From the NCBI GenBank assembly GCA_020859725.1, contig JAJBVR010000222.1, forward strand, positions 1-13,537: a stretch of 13,537 nt of DNA. Direction: 5' to 3'. This document shows positions 13,495-13,537 of this stretch, in pieces. The position numbers and the translations under genes are program-made. Each line of letters begins with the position of its first letter. Positions within the stretch are counted from its first letter, which is position 1. The notes under the pieces were generated by a model. It saw only the letters and a program-made list of their open reading frames with translations, was not told the DNA's origin and made no database searches. Source of the stretch: Clostridiales bacterium. Its GTDB lineage: Bacteria > Bacillota > Clostridia > Oscillospirales > Acutalibacteraceae.

Positions 13495-13537
13495 TTTTAT
13501 TACCTCCGAAAAAAATATAATAAATAATATATTTAAC

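Overview
The window looks like a stretch of core chromosome from a low-GC Firmicute, most likely of class Clostridia. The evidence is the AT-rich sequence with strong sigma-A-type promoters, purine-rich ribosome binding sites, a meso-diaminopimelate-type MurE (DNPR motif), an FtsL/PASTA-PBP division cluster and an HPr carrying both His15 and Ser46. Thirteen of the fourteen genes lie on the minus strand. One transporter gene lies on the plus strand. I see no rRNA, tRNA, CRISPR array, transposase or phage gene.

Right to left, in the direction of transcription, the minus-strand layout is as follows. (1) rpsP and khpA (13494-12986) end at a clear terminator. (2) rimM and trmD (12774-11550) overlap and have their own predicted promoter. 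(3) An HPr gene (11374-11111) has a strong promoter and its own terminator. (4) uvrC (10980-9160). (5) rsmD, coaD and an uncharacterised coiled-coil gene (9028-7438) form a tightly packed operon with a near-consensus promoter and a terminator. (6) The plus-strand MFS/GPH sugar-cation symporter (5979-7376) is a self-contained unit. It has an extended -10 promoter on one side and shares a bidirectional terminator with the coaD operon on the other. (7) The division and cell wall (dcw) cluster is mraZ, rsmH, an ftsL-like gene, a PASTA class B PBP, and murE (5753-36), continuing off the left edge.

The genes fall into familiar housekeeping groups. Ribosome and RNA maturation is covered by S16, KhpA, RimM, TrmD, RsmD and RsmH. 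Septal peptidoglycan synthesis is covered by MraZ, RsmH, FtsL, PBP and MurE. The rest are coenzyme A synthesis (CoaD), excision repair (UvrC), carbon control or sugar phosphotransfer (HPr), and sugar uptake (GPH symporter).

There is no obvious new multi-gene system. The most interesting signals are non-coding. They are a four-fold 10-bp-period direct repeat just downstream of the mraZ promoter, probably the MraZ autoregulatory operator; a 27-bp inverted repeat covering the -35 box of an internal promoter in front of the PBP gene; and a nested inverted repeat upstream of the HPr promoter. Among proteins, the coiled-coil partner of coaD is the least understood. Everything here rests on reading the sequence; no database search or folding program was run.
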